Translations under genes and position numbers: made by a program
Source of the DNA: an uncultured Winogradskyella sp.
GTDB taxonomy: Bacteria; Bacteroidota; Bacteroidia; Flavobacteriales; Flavobacteriaceae
Assembly: GCA_913055905.1 (NCBI GenBank)
Contig: CAJXLB010000002.1
Location: forward strand, 248,001 to 312,000
Length of the DNA stretch: 64,000 nucleotides
Direction of reading: 5' to 3'
Notes under the pieces: model-generated
Databases searched by the model: none
What the model saw: the letters and a program-made list of their open reading frames with translations, nothing else
Told to the model about the DNA's origin: nothing
Shown: positions 51,083 through 62,900 of the stretch, one piece after another
Position numbering within the stretch: position 1 is the stretch's first letter
Layout of the letters: each line of letters begins with the position of its first letter

Positions 51083-52501
51083 ATGTTTAATAAGATTTCA
51101 TCCTTTTTATTGTTTACTGTACTCTGCACGGTTGTTAGTATAGCGCAACTTAATGCACAGAACAATCAATACCTTATTTTAGAAGACGAAACTCTTGTGA
51201 AGGGAGATTCTTGCCTGTCTAACAGAAGTGACTACAGTAAATTTAGGCTGGCCTATGTTAACGATTCCACATTAGTGAAAAATCTTCAGATATTAGTTGG
51301 AGCCAATTACAAAAGTGAATCTTTTTCTAGCGTCGAACAGTTCAATAGTTTTGATTTTAAGTTTTGGTTACTTTCTAACGATAGCTATAAAACCGATGGT
51401 GACCTAGAACTAAAAATTACATATTCGGTCAATAACAATAACATAGAGCAGATATTTTCCTTCTGTCTTATTTATGTTGACCCAAATCCTGTCGATAGAG
51501 GCGCCAACACACCAGACTTTGTAAAATTACCAATCTATTTTGGTACCGACAGAAACTATGTCAAATCAAAAGATCTAAATGAGGCTTTTGGGATTAAACG
51601 TTCTAAACTCAAATATGGCATTGTGGAAGTCAGCATTCCACACGATCATCGCATAGGCGAAATAGAGAGTCCGTCCATTTGGAAGTTTGAATTTTCAGAA
51701 GATCCATCAAAACATGTGATGCTTCAAAGTATTACACTTTTGGACAAAAAACGTTTTTTTGACAAGTTAGCAACAGACATTAAAACCTCTAAAAAGAAGA
51801 GTACGTTTTTATTCGTTCATGGTTACAATACGTCATTTAGTGAAGCAGCTAAACGTACAGCTCAGATTTCCTATGACTTAAAATTTGATGGCAAAGCAGT
51901 ATTTTATAGCTGGCCATCGCAAGCTTCAACATTTAGATATGGTAAAGATGAAGAAAATATTGAATGGTCTCAACAAAATATCGAGCGGTTTTTAAGAGAT
52001 TATTTATCCAAGTCTGGTGCTGAAGAGATTTACCTAGTGGCCCACAGCATGGGCAACCGAGGATTGACAAGAGCTATCGTTGAAGTTATGAAGGATAAGC
52101 CCGAACTTCGTTCAAAAATTAAAGAAATCATTTTGGCAGCACCAGACATTGATGCCGACGTGTTTAAGAATGATATTGCACCACAAATGGTATCCAATAC
52201 ACAAAAACCTATTACACTTTATGTATCTTCGGATGACTTGGCCTTAAAAGCATCAAAACTAATCAATGGTAATGCAAGAGCTGGAGATGCTGGTGAAAAA
52301 ATGGTTATCCTAGATGGTATTGAGACTATTGATGCTACAGGAATTGATACGAGTTTCCTTAGCCATTCTTATTTTGCGGATTCAAATTCCATCATATCAG
52401 ATATATTTGAGATTATACAATCTGGACAACGTGCCCTGAACCGAAAACGCTTATTAATGGCAAAACTAAAAGAAAATGTTTACTGGAAGGTAAAGCAATA
52501 A
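51083..52501 (+). CDS. secreted alpha/beta hydrolase (DUF900-type)
   Basis: A 472-residue exported protein. N-terminal about 160 residues are a beta-rich domain; the rest is an alpha/beta hydrolase of the DUF900 type with FLFVHGYNTSFSEAAKR (oxyanion strand), VFYSWPSQAS and the nucleophile elbow LVAHSMGNRGL (Ser322). Asp and His of the triad are expected in the later LYVSSDDLALKAS and LSHSYFADS segments. DUF900 hydrolases are predicted esterases or lipases; in this cluster it may act on lipid or peptide-ester targets after activation. 22 nt to the next gene. Confidence 0.82.
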   Translation: MFNKISSFLLFTVLCTVVSIAQLNAQNNQYLILEDETLVKGDSCLSNRSDYSKFRLAYVNDSTLVKNLQILVGANYKSESFSSVEQFNSFDFKFWLLSNDSYKTDGDLELKITYSVNNNNIEQIFSFCLIYVDPNPVDRGANTPDFVKLPIYFGTDRNYVKSKDLNEAFGIKRSKLKYGIVEVSIPHDHRIGEIESPSIWKFEFSEDPSKHVMLQSITLLDKKRFFDKLATDIKTSKKKSTFLFVHGYNTSFSEAAKRTAQISYDLKFDGKAVFYSWPSQASTFRYGKDEENIEWSQQNIERFLRDYLSKSGAEEIYLVAHSMGNRGLTRAIVEVMKDKPELRSKIKEIILAAPDIDADVFKNDIAPQMVSNTQKPITLYVSSDDLALKASKLINGNARAGDAGEKMVILDGIETIDATGIDTSFLSHSYFADSNSIISDIFEIIQSGQRALNRKRLLMAKLKENVYWKVKQ

Positions 52502-52523
52502 AACACAATAAAATTAAGCTATC

Positions 52524-53945
52524 ATGAAAACCATTTACTCAAAAATATTAATTCTAGTTCTAGTGACCTCGGGCATCGTCAATGCTCAAGAACGCTACAG
52601 AATTACCTATGATTATGCTACCGAAAAAGTCAATTACTTATTATTAGACAAGAATAGCAATGTTGTTGATACCTTAAGTAACCCAAAACTAAAACGGAAT
52701 AGTTTAATAGAATTAAAACTAAAAAACGTTAACCCTTTTGCTGTCCAGGTAGAAACCGATGTAAAGGAAGAAAATTTAATCGCTTCTGGGCAAGGCTTTA
52801 ACTTTAGCTCATTATTAGGTGGCATCAATTCTTTTACAGGAAATCAAATAGACCTAAACACTTCCGCCCTACCAGACACAGAGGTTTTTAAATCTGAAGC
52901 TGGTACAAGGGGAAGTGCAGCTGCTACAAGCAATTTTGAAGATTTAAATAATACCATTACAAATGTTTCAGCATTAAAGACTACATTTTTATCTAACCTA
53001 CTAAATCCAAATTTAGATAAGGAAACCATAATGAAGAATTTAGTAGAAACTGCTGATGCAGAACAAGATGTACGCTTGCCAAGTGCCAAGGATAACTTCT
53101 ATGTGTATTTGTCTAAGGTAGAAAAATCCATAAAGGACAGTCGTTCCCAGTTAGAAAGTAATATCAATACCATGTCAAATTCCATTGATATGGAAATAGA
53201 AAATAATAAGGACTTAACTCGTGGTGAATTGGTATCGCGTAACATTGCCATAGCAGATTTGCAACGTTTAATGTCTAACCTTAACCAATCCACCAATCAA
53301 AGTTTACAAAGTCTGGACGAGCTTAGGTCGCTATATACAGTTTTAGAAGCTTCAAATTTTGAACAGACCTATGATTACGAACTATCTGCAGATAAGGTTA
53401 ATGTAGAACTTAAGTTTGTACAAAGTGAGTTTTCAAACGCAATTGACAACGATAATGAGCCAACCACTTTAAAAACAAGAAATATCACAATGCTTTCTAA
53501 AGGTGGTTTTAAGATTAATACCAGTATAGCCATGACCTTGAATAATTTTGGCTCAAATTCCAAAGATTATTTTATTGATGAAAATAGTGTCATTGGAGCC
53601 GATGAAAATGACTTCTTTGTACCTAATTTGAGTACAATGATTAATTTCTATCCTTTTATGGGAGAAAACTTCAACATTGGTGGCAGCTTTGGTTTGTCTA
53701 TACCTATTTCGGGCAATGATAATGTGAATGGAATTAACTTTCTTTTTGGTCCTTCTATGTTTTTCGGAAGCAAGAGCCGCTTATCACTTTCAGGAGGATT
53801 GGCCTATGGACCCGTTCAAAAACTCACTAATGGTTTAGAGGTTGGCGATACAACGTCCTTTAGTAGTGTTGACAATTTTACCAAAAACGTTTATGACTTC
53901 GGATATTATTTCGGTATTTCCTTTAGTCTCTTTGATTTAAATTAA
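52524..53945 (+). CDS. exported coiled-coil / outer-membrane-barrel-like protein
   Basis: A 473-residue exported protein with signal peptide (SKILILVLVTSGIVNAQ). Residues about 25-75 are beta-rich; about 170-280 is a long coiled coil (NLNQSTNQSLQSLDELRSLY); the C-terminal about 130 residues have alternating hydrophobic strands and end with aromatic residues (YYFGISFSLFDLN), which suggests an outer-membrane or surface-attached barrel-like domain. No enzyme domain is visible. It may be the membrane platform or target receptor of the protease cluster. It is 6 nt from the caspase gene, so likely co-translated. Confidence 0.65.
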   Translation: MKTIYSKILILVLVTSGIVNAQERYRITYDYATEKVNYLLLDKNSNVVDTLSNPKLKRNSLIELKLKNVNPFAVQVETDVKEENLIASGQGFNFSSLLGGINSFTGNQIDLNTSALPDTEVFKSEAGTRGSAAATSNFEDLNNTITNVSALKTTFLSNLLNPNLDKETIMKNLVETADAEQDVRLPSAKDNFYVYLSKVEKSIKDSRSQLESNINTMSNSIDMEIENNKDLTRGELVSRNIAIADLQRLMSNLNQSTNQSLQSLDELRSLYTVLEASNFEQTYDYELSADKVNVELKFVQSEFSNAIDNDNEPTTLKTRNITMLSKGGFKINTSIAMTLNNFGSNSKDYFIDENSVIGADENDFFVPNLSTMINFYPFMGENFNIGGSFGLSIPISGNDNVNGINFLFGPSMFFGSKSRLSLSGGLAYGPVQKLTNGLEVGDTTSFSSVDNFTKNVYDFGYYFGISFSLFDLN

Positions 53946-53951
53946 AATATT

Positions 53952-55931
53952 ATGAAACACAGATTACTACTCTTATTGGCCCTAATGTTTAGCTTAAATG
54001 TTATGGCGGAAAAATATGCCATTATTATTGCCATTGGCGACTATCCGCCAAAAACAGGCTGGTCATCCATCAGTTCGGCAAACGATGTGCCTTTAATTAA
54101 AAATACCTTATTGAAGCAAAACTTTAAGGCTGAAAACATTACGGTGCTATCAAATGCAGAAGCAACAAGAGCCGGAATATTAAGTGCCATCGAAGACCTA
54201 CAATCTAAGATTAAACCTGGCGATATTGTAGTGCTCCACTACTCTGGCCATGGTCAACAGATTTTTGACAACAATGGAGATGAAATTGATGATTTGGACG
54301 AAGCTATAGTGCCTTACGATGCTTTGGTACGTTATACCTCAAATTACAAAGGCGAAAATCATATCCGTGATGATGAACTGGCCAACATTTTTACAAATTT
54401 AAGAAATGCATTGGGTAAAGACGGACAACTATTAGTGTTGTTGGACAGTTGCCATTCTGGTTCTTCCACAAGAGGTGGAAAAGCGAGAGGTGGTGAACCA
54501 GAATTTACTCCACCAAACTGGACTCCAACTTCAGAGAAAAATACACCAGGCAGTGGACTGGTTGAAAAAATTCAGATTAATAGTGATGCTGCACCATTTA
54601 TAATGTTATCTGGTGCTTCTGCCAATGAATTGAATTATGAATATGAGGGATATGGCTCTTTAAGTTTTGCGTTTTCAAAAGCCATGAACGAATTGGGCAG
54701 TGACTTCACCTATCGCAAATTGTTTTCTGCTATTGCTGCAAACATGAATGTGATTTCCCCAAAACAGACACCAACGATAGAAGGCGATGCCGATTACAAG
54801 CTTTTTAAAGGAGAATACGTAAAACAACAGCCCTATTTTGAAGTCACCAAAGTACCACGTGCCGATGTCATTAAAATCGGTGCCGGAAAACTTCAACGTC
54901 TTTTCGATGGTACAACAGTAAATATTTTACCTGCAGGAACTTCACAAGTAGAAGACAAAGACATCATCACCAAAGGTAAAATTACAAGGACAACATTTAA
55001 TGAATCAATTATTAAATTAGATGCACCCTTAAATTCGAACAATGAGAAGGAATATTGGGTATTTATAGATAAGCAAACCTACGGTGATCTGGCCATTAAC
55101 ATTTATTTCGACAAATCATTAAAATCCAAAGGGATAAAAACCGATGTCGAAAATTTTCTGACCGAAAACAAACTTGGGGAAATTGTAAAGGATTCTACGC
55201 AAGCCGATTTGATAATTGAAGAATTAAATAATAATAAAGAGCTATCCATCATCACTGCAAACGGTGGAAACATGGTATACAAACAGACAAGAATCGATGG
55301 TGATTACAGTGGCAAATCAGTAACAGAAACGCTTTTTAACTACGCACAAGGCAGTTACCTTAAAAACTTAAAGTTAGATAATCTCAACTACGAGTTTGAG
55401 TTTAAACTTTTACCCGCTAAAGAAGATGACCTTACAGGGGAAATTACTGAATTAGAAGAAGATGCATTTTTTAATGAGGCCGGTAAATTTCAGGTAAACA
55501 CAGAATACGACAGAGCCTACTTACAAGTTACAAACAAAAGTGATCGTCCGCTTTATTTTAGCATTATAGAGATTAACTCTAAGGGAGAAATTACACCTTT
55601 TATGCCTAATGATAATTGTACGTTAAATGACAACGAACGCCTCATTGCACCTGGTAAAACCATGACCTTTAAAAACTGCATTTACAGTTTTGGTGATCCT
55701 TATGAGACGTTAATTTTAAAAGGTTTTGCAACAACCTCACCTATTAACTTTAGACCAACTGTAACCTCGAGAGGTGCTCAATCTAGCACGCGTGGGTCAT
55801 CTAACCCATTAGAGGGCTTTATTGGACAAACCTATTCTCAGTCTCGCGGTAGTAGTAGTTCTTCCGTTAGTGGACCAATTGATGGGTATAGTACAGAGTT
55901 TGTATATGAGATTGTGAGAAGAAAAGAGTAA
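53952..55931 (+). CDS. secreted caspase-family peptidase (C14) with C-terminal beta domain
   Basis: A 659-residue exported protein (signal MKHRLLLLLALMFSLNVMA). Residues about 20-260 are a caspase-fold (C14/metacaspase-like) domain with His100 in LHYSGHGQQ and Cys167 in LLDSCHSGS, and an acidic loop (NNGDEIDDLDEAIVPYD) next to the substrate pocket. Metacaspase-type enzymes cut after basic residues. The C-terminal about 330 residues contain a DUF4384-like beta domain (YLQVTNKSDRPLYFSIIEIN) and a Ser/Gly-rich tail (QSRGSSSSSVSG). The domain layout is known for exported bacterial caspases. Gene spacing is 6 nt to the barrel protein upstream and 101 nt to the TPR-CHAT gene downstream. Confidence 0.88.
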   Translation: MKHRLLLLLALMFSLNVMAEKYAIIIAIGDYPPKTGWSSISSANDVPLIKNTLLKQNFKAENITVLSNAEATRAGILSAIEDLQSKIKPGDIVVLHYSGHGQQIFDNNGDEIDDLDEAIVPYDALVRYTSNYKGENHIRDDELANIFTNLRNALGKDGQLLVLLDSCHSGSSTRGGKARGGEPEFTPPNWTPTSEKNTPGSGLVEKIQINSDAAPFIMLSGASANELNYEYEGYGSLSFAFSKAMNELGSDFTYRKLFSAIAANMNVISPKQTPTIEGDADYKLFKGEYVKQQPYFEVTKVPRADVIKIGAGKLQRLFDGTTVNILPAGTSQVEDKDIITKGKITRTTFNESIIKLDAPLNSNNEKEYWVFIDKQTYGDLAINIYFDKSLKSKGIKTDVENFLTENKLGEIVKDSTQADLIIEELNNNKELSIITANGGNMVYKQTRIDGDYSGKSVTETLFNYAQGSYLKNLKLDNLNYEFEFKLLPAKEDDLTGEITELEEDAFFNEAGKFQVNTEYDRAYLQVTNKSDRPLYFSIIEINSKGEITPFMPNDNCTLNDNERLIAPGKTMTFKNCIYSFGDPYETLILKGFATTSPINFRPTVTSRGAQSSTRGSSNPLEGFIGQTYSQSRGSSSSSVSGPIDGYSTEFVYEIVRRKE

Positions 55932-56032
55932 AAATTATTTCTTTATATAAATAGGGATTTCAACTAAATACAAACCTGGCCCTTAAAAATGGGAGGCCTT
56001 TGTGATTTTAGAATAATTCAATACAGAGCCTT

Positions 56033-59000
56033 ATGAAATTAAAGTTAACCTTCATACTGTTTTTATTACCATCTTATTTGTGTTTTGCCCAAGATTACAA
56101 AACCTATGATACGTGGCTAAAATTTTACAATGAAGGGTATGATTTATATTCTAAACAAAACTACACTGATGCTGTAGAAAAGTTAAAAAAAGCAGCTGAA
56201 TATATAAACCAAATAAACTTTAACACCAACGATAAAACGCAGTACTACCCTATCTACAATTATGATTATTTGGGATTATCTTATCAAAGTCTGGGAGACT
56301 TTGAAAATGCAGCAGAGTCCTTTACCAAAGCCATGGAACTTTTAAGCAGTGTCGAAAACATGAATGTTGACTACGGTAAACAAATCCTAAACAGCCTTAT
56401 ATCTTGTTACGAAAAATACGACCTTAATAAAGCTTTAGAGTTCAGGCAGCAATACTTAAACGGTATAGCCAAAGAGAGCGGTAAAATATCCATACCTTAT
56501 GCTGAACAACTTTTTGCAATATCTCTCATCAACAAAAATCTTCAAGAAACAAATGCTTTTATCGAAAATCTTGAGGAAGCCTATAGCATACATAAGGAAT
56601 TAGAATCTACAGATCATATACACTACCCTTATATAGTCTTTAATTTAGCTTATACCTATTATCACAGACAAGATTATGCTAACGCTCTAATCTATTTTAA
56701 AAAGATGGAAACTAATTTAGAGCCTTATCAAAAAGACCCATATATCAATATTGGAAAGTTAAACTACGATTATGCCTTAAGTCTTTACAAACAAGGTTTT
56801 TTCGCGGAATCTGAATCTAAGTTTAAGGATTTACTCAATGATCCATGGTTAAAGAGTATAGAAAATGCTGAATTCTATCTCTACACTACAAATTATATTG
56901 GGCTTTCAGCCTACTATCAAAATAAAATTGAAGACGCAGAATTAGCTTACGAAACTAGTTTTCCTCATCTAGAAAATACTTTGGGTGCTACAAGTCCTTT
57001 ATTTGCATTGCAAAAAACAAACTATATTAGATTACTTATTGATACGGCTAACTACGACCCTGCATTAAAACTAAGTGAAGAGGTTTATAAAACGCTTCAA
57101 GAAAACGGACATACCGATTCTAAAGCCTATCTAAATGTCGTCAACAATTTAGGTATGCTCTACATGCAAAAGTCCGACTTCGAAAAGGCAGAAACTTTTA
57201 TTAAGACATCTATAGACCTAGCTGAATTAAGCTTTCACTACAATGCTTTGGATAAATCTCATCTTAAAAGCAATTTAGCTTACATCTATCAAAAACTAAG
57301 TAAATATGATGAAGCAAAATCTTTACATGAAGAAGTTTTAAAAACTAAAACAGAGTTATTAAATCCTAACAGTCAGGATTATGCCATAGCTTTAATGAAT
57401 TTTGGTACGTACTTATTTGAAACTGGCGAACATATTAAAGCTGAGGACTATTTTCTTAAAAGTGAAGCTATCTTTAAGAATAACAATGATACTGGCAGTA
57501 TTGCCTATACATCTCTACTACTAAATCTTGCTCAGCTATACGATACCAAAAGAAATCTCAAACAAAGTTTAGACAATTACGAAAAAGCCATTGATATTTA
57601 TTCTAAAAGTGGTTTAGAAAAATCAGAGAACATGGCCCTTGCTTTACATGGAAAAGCCTCCGCACTTTTGGCTATAGGTGATATTAATGAAGCTACTAAA
57701 AGTGAAAAACAATCCTTTGAAATTGTAGAAAATAATTTTGATCATACCTCTTTACAATACGGCAATGCGGCTTTCAATTATGGCTCCTTTTACTACTATT
57801 TAGAAGATTACACAAACGCTCAAAACTATTTTACAGAAGCCTATAAGGTCTTTGAAAAGCATCTAGATTATGGATCACCTGAGTTTATAAAAATAGCTGA
57901 ATATTACATTAAAGATTTAGTAGCTAATAAAGATTACGAAACTGCACTACAACTTATAGAGAAAATTGAAGAGAATGTTATCTCTAATTATGGGTTTGAA
58001 AGTTTTTATTATGCTAAAGTGTTGTATGATAAAGCAAAAATTTCCACATTAATGGGTAATTATGAATACGCATCAAGGTTATACCAATCCGTATCGACCG
58101 TTTTTCAAAAGACTGTAGATAAAAATAGCGATACATACACTAACATGCTTTTTAATTATGGGAGAACTTTAGATCAACTAGGTGAAACCGATCAAGCTAT
58201 AGAAAAATATAAAGAACAGGCAGAAGGTATTAAAAACCAGTTAAAAGATCTTTTCACATACAGAAATGAAGAAGACAAGAAAAAATTTATGCAACAACTT
58301 TCAATTTATAATGATTGGTTGAATGCTTCAATTTTTAAAGATGATGAAAACTATAGCAACTTAATTAGTATAGGACTCAATAATCAATTAATGCTTAAAA
58401 GTTTACTTTTAAATACGTCTAAGGAAATTATTTCAAATTTATCAAAATCCAATGATCCTGAAATAAAGTCTAAAATTGATGATTACAGTAATTTAAAATA
58501 TCAGCTCTCCGACCCAAAAATCTTAAGTAATGCTGAGAAGACTGCAAACTTGAGAAGTCGAATTAATGCTCTAGAAACAGAGCTGGTTAAGCTATATAAT
58601 ACTTCAGAAAACAGGAAGGGTACCGAAAATTTCGATAAAGATTGGCTATCCATAAAAAAGAATTTAACACCTAACGCTATTGCTATTGAGTTTGTAGAAT
58701 TCGAAATGAGAGAGGGTAATTATCTCAGCGGCAAACGTGCTTGCGGAGCTTACTTAATGCATTCAACTTGGGACAAGCCAAAAGTTGTGCAACTTGTTAC
58801 ACTTGAAGACCTTAAAAAGGCACTCAAAAAACAAGATCCAAATTCACTATATCAAACCAGAGGTTCCAAAGCAAAAAACACTACCAACACAAAAGGACTT
58901 TACGAACTGCTTTGGGCACCTTTAGAACCCTATTTAGAAAATATAGAAACCATCTACTACTCGCCTAGCGGTTTACTTAACCAAATTCCCTTTGCGGCTT

Positions 59001-59887
59001 TAGACACCGAAGGAAAACCAATTTTAGCTAGTCAATTTAATCTAGTTCAATTAACTAATAGTTTTAATATAACGAGTCTTAAGAAATCTATTAATGATGA
59101 AAACACACTTTTTATAGGTGGAATCGATTATGATGGAATGCCAGCAAAAACTTCAGATAAAAGTGATATTGCCTATAAACTTTCCAGTTTAAAATCTGTA
59201 TCAGGAACAAGAAGTTTAGGATCGTCGTGGAATTATTTACCAGGAACTTTAAACGAAGTTAATTCGCTTCAAAAATTATTTTCAAAAAACGGAAAATCAA
59301 TCTCAGTTTTAACCGACAAAGAAGCTACCGAAAGTGCATTTAAATCCTTAAATGCAAATAGCCCAAACATTATTCACATCGCAACACATGGTTTCTTTTT
59401 TGAAAACAAAAATCATAACGATAATGATATGTTTAATTCACCTGAAACCATAGTATACAAAAAAGCCGATGATCCACTGTTGCGCTCTGGTCTGTTATTT
59501 GCGGGTGCTAATGTCACATGGCAAAATAGTGAAAATGCCAATTCTGAAAATGATGGTGTTTTAACCGCCTTGGAAATTTCAAACTTAGATCTATCCAATA
59601 CGGACATGGTGGTGCTTTCAGCCTGCGAAACAGGATTGGGTGACATAGATGGAAGTGAAGGAGTTTACGGATTACAAAGAGCTTTTAAAATGGCTGGAGT
59701 AGATATAATAGTTATGAGCCTTTGGGAAGTACCAGATGTGGAAACCGCAGAATTTATGAATATCTTTTACACCAACTGGCTTAATGGAGAACCTATAAGA
59801 GAAGCATTTAGAAACACACAATTAGAAATGTCAAATACATACAAAGACAACCCAGAAAAATGGGCTGCTTTTGTGTTGATTGAATAA
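56033..59887 (+). CDS. secreted TPR-CHAT peptidase
   Basis: A 1284-residue exported protein (signal MKLKLTFILFLLPSYLCFAQ). Residues about 25-760 are tetratricopeptide repeats (for example YYHRQDYANALIYFKKM, YLEDYTNAQNYFTEAYKVF). The C-terminal about 330 residues form a CHAT domain with His1119 in HIATHGFFF and Cys1198 in VVLSACETGLG, plus QRAFKMAGVDIIVMSLWEVP. CHAT is a caspase-fold peptidase (as in separase and in the TPR-CHAT partner of Craspase). Full dyad is present. In the cytoplasm such proteins are activated by TPR-bound ligands; here the signal peptide puts it outside the cytoplasm. Its 3' end is 28 nt before the start chosen for the WD40-caspase. Confidence 0.9.
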   Translation: MKLKLTFILFLLPSYLCFAQDYKTYDTWLKFYNEGYDLYSKQNYTDAVEKLKKAAEYINQINFNTNDKTQYYPIYNYDYLGLSYQSLGDFENAAESFTKAMELLSSVENMNVDYGKQILNSLISCYEKYDLNKALEFRQQYLNGIAKESGKISIPYAEQLFAISLINKNLQETNAFIENLEEAYSIHKELESTDHIHYPYIVFNLAYTYYHRQDYANALIYFKKMETNLEPYQKDPYINIGKLNYDYALSLYKQGFFAESESKFKDLLNDPWLKSIENAEFYLYTTNYIGLSAYYQNKIEDAELAYETSFPHLENTLGATSPLFALQKTNYIRLLIDTANYDPALKLSEEVYKTLQENGHTDSKAYLNVVNNLGMLYMQKSDFEKAETFIKTSIDLAELSFHYNALDKSHLKSNLAYIYQKLSKYDEAKSLHEEVLKTKTELLNPNSQDYAIALMNFGTYLFETGEHIKAEDYFLKSEAIFKNNNDTGSIAYTSLLLNLAQLYDTKRNLKQSLDNYEKAIDIYSKSGLEKSENMALALHGKASALLAIGDINEATKSEKQSFEIVENNFDHTSLQYGNAAFNYGSFYYYLEDYTNAQNYFTEAYKVFEKHLDYGSPEFIKIAEYYIKDLVANKDYETALQLIEKIEENVISNYGFESFYYAKVLYDKAKISTLMGNYEYASRLYQSVSTVFQKTVDKNSDTYTNMLFNYGRTLDQLGETDQAIEKYKEQAEGIKNQLKDLFTYRNEEDKKKFMQQLSIYNDWLNASIFKDDENYSNLISIGLNNQLMLKSLLLNTSKEIISNLSKSNDPEIKSKIDDYSNLKYQLSDPKILSNAEKTANLRSRINALETELVKLYNTSENRKGTENFDKDWLSIKKNLTPNAIAIEFVEFEMREGNYLSGKRACGAYLMHSTWDKPKVVQLVTLEDLKKALKKQDPNSLYQTRGSKAKNTTNTKGLYELLWAPLEPYLENIETIYYSPSGLLNQIPFAALDTEGKPILASQFNLVQLTNSFNITSLKKSINDENTLFIGGIDYDGMPAKTSDKSDIAYKLSSLKSVSGTRSLGSSWNYLPGTLNEVNSLQKLFSKNGKSISVLTDKEATESAFKSLNANSPNIIHIATHGFFFENKNHNDNDMFNSPETIVYKKADDPLLRSGLLFAGANVTWQNSENANSENDGVLTALEISNLDLSNTDMVVLSACETGLGDIDGSEGVYGLQRAFKMAGVDIIVMSLWEVPDVETAEFMNIFYTNWLNGEPIREAFRNTQLEMSNTYKDNPEKWAAFVLIE

Positions 59888-59915
59888 TTTTCATATTCAG
59901 ATTCCTATTTTTAAC

Positions 59916-62900
59916 ATGAAGAAACGCTACTTACTTTTTGTATTTACTCTTTTTATTATTTCAATATTTCAACCACTTTTTGGACAGAAATTTAATTTAG
60001 GATTACCTATTGGTCATTCTTCATCTGTATCAAGTTCCAAATTAATACAAAATGGTAAACTATTAGTTACAACTTCTGAAGATGGTAGTATTGGAATTTG
60101 GGATTTTAAATCTGAAAGATTGTTGTATCAATTATTTCATCGAGAAAGTGATAAAAGTTTCTATCTTAATTCTGAAATAAGTCCAGATGGAACTACTATT
60201 ATCACTTGGGAATGGGGAAAAGATTTAATTAACGTTTGGAATATTAATGAAGGAATCCTACAAATTAAGATTGAGCTAAATGAAGATGATGACGCTAGTG
60301 AAGAAAACTATTTTCTTTTAGAGGATGACAACATCAACGTTCATAATATAAAATATTCTGCAGATGGAAAACACTTAATTTTATCAGATAATAACGGATT
60401 TGTTTCTCTTTGGAATATTGAAACTGGCTTAAAAGAAAAGGAAATTAAAACCAATATAGATTATATACAGTCAATTGGTGTTGCAAGAAATAATCAATTA
60501 GTTTATGTTGCTGGTGATACACTAACAGAAATTTGGAATCTAAAAAAAAGGAAACTAATACAATCTTTAACTTCTTCCTCTAAAGATACAAAGCCAGTTT
60601 TTAGTGCAGACAGTAAGTTTATTGCTCTTCAAAGTTTAGACAACACGATTCAAGTTTTTAATACTAAAAAAGGAAAACTAATACATGAGTTAGCAACAGG
60701 ATTTGATGATAATAATTATGATGAAAAAATTATTAGAATAAGTCCAAATGGAAAGTATTTAGCCTGTTCAAGTAGTAACAATGAAGCGTTTAAGATATGG
60801 AATCTTAAGTCAGAGAAATTAGAATTTGTTTGTGACGCACACTTAAACACAATTTACTCATTAAACTTTAGTAATGATAGTAATTACATAGCTTCATCTT
60901 CTTCAGATAATACAGCAATAGTATGGAAATTAGACGATAAAGACTTATCTTGGAGAGTATTTAGTGAACATATTAATTCTGTAGATGATGTTAATTTTAG
61001 CGAAGATGATAATTATATAATTACATCTTCATATGATAACTCTTCAATAGTCTGGGACTATAAAAGTAAAAGAAAGCCAAAAATATTCAGAAACTTTACC
61101 AATCCTGTTTCTTCATTAGAATTGTATACGGATGATCAGAGCATCATTACAGGAATTAAAAACTATGCTTTATTCTGGGATTTAAAAACTGGAAAATTAA
61201 AACAAAGTTTAGAGAATGAGTATCCAGTTGTAAATACTGAACTAATAAAATCAGACAAAAAATTACTAGCTACTACTACAGAATATTTAACCTTTTGGGA
61301 TTTAAAATCAAACACTAAAGAAAAAAGATTTCATTCAAAATTATATAGTAACATCTTAATGGGATCATCACACTTTTTAGATGGTGATTCAGAAGATTTT
61401 TCTAAGTTTTTTTATGGTTCTGATGATCATGTTTGGATTCGCTTTGGAGATGGAACAACAACTACTTGGAATGTTGTTACAGGTGAAGAAAATTATGTCT
61501 TGTTTGAACCTTCCTATGTTCTATGTTCATATTATATAAAACAGTATGATGTTAACATATTGGATTTATATCGTAAACGTAAAGACCCAACAAATTTTTA
61601 TGAAAAAGATGTACTATTAAAGCGATTTTATGGTGATAATGGTTTTATAGACAAAAAAGAAGAATTGGTTGCAATATTAGATTTTAAAACTGTCTTAATC
61701 TGGAATATAAAAGAAGAAAAACAAGAAAGTCTAATAGAAAATAAGAGTAGTAGAATTACAAATGTTGAGTTTACTAATGATGGTAAATATATTATTACAT
61801 CTTCAGAAGATGGTAGTCTTACTTATTGGAATATAAAAACTGGAGAGAAATTAATTACACTATATGTAATTGAAGGTAATGAACATATTTGGCAACTTCC
61901 CAACGGTTTTTACTATGCAACTAAAAAAGCCACTTCAAAGCTGTATTATAAAAATAAAACTAAAACCATTGGCTTTGAGCAATTAGATGTAAAATACAAT
62001 CGTCCAGATAAGGTTTTAGGTGTTTTGGGCGATATCATAGGAGAGAGAAACACTGAACTAATAAATGCATACAAAAAAGCATGGGAAAAACGCATTAGAA
62101 AGTTAGATATAGATACCACAAGTTTTAGACAAGGTTTTTCTGTTCCAGAAAGTGATTTTAACAATCGTGATGCAATTACTTACGAACAAACAAATCAAGA
62201 ACTTAAACTTCAAATTAAAGGTATAGATAGCACATATAGACTAGATCGTTTTAATGTTTGGATTAATGAAGTTCCTGTTTATGGTCGAAAAGGAATTTCT
62301 TTAAAATCTAAAAAAACACATTCAGTAGATACAACTCTTACAGTAAAATTATCAACAGGAAAGAACAAGATAGAAACTTCAGTATTAAATGTAAATGGTA
62401 TTGAGAGTTATAGACAACCACTTTATGTTAACTACACACCAGAAGAAGAAGTTAAAGAAAAACTCTACTTTGTAGGTATAGGAGTGGATAAATACCAAGA
62501 AGAAGGTCATGATTTAAACTATTCGGTAAAAGACATAAAAGACTTATCAATTCAACTTAAAAAAAAGTATGGTAACCTATTAGAGATTGATACCTTATTT
62601 AACCAGAATGTTTCAGTATCTAATATTATAAAACTAAAAGAACGACTAAAAAACACGACAGTTGATGATAAAGTAATAATTAGCTTTTCAGGTCATGGAT
62701 TGCTAAGTAAAGATTTGGATTATTATTTAGCTACTTATGATGTAAATTTCGATACACCAGAACAAAATGGTTTACCATATGAAGATCTAGAATATTTGTT
62801 AGATGGTATTCCATCTAGAAAGAAATTATTGCTAATAGATGCTTGCCATAGTGGTGAATTGGATAAAGAAGACGTTGAGTCAATACATCAAGTTGAACAA

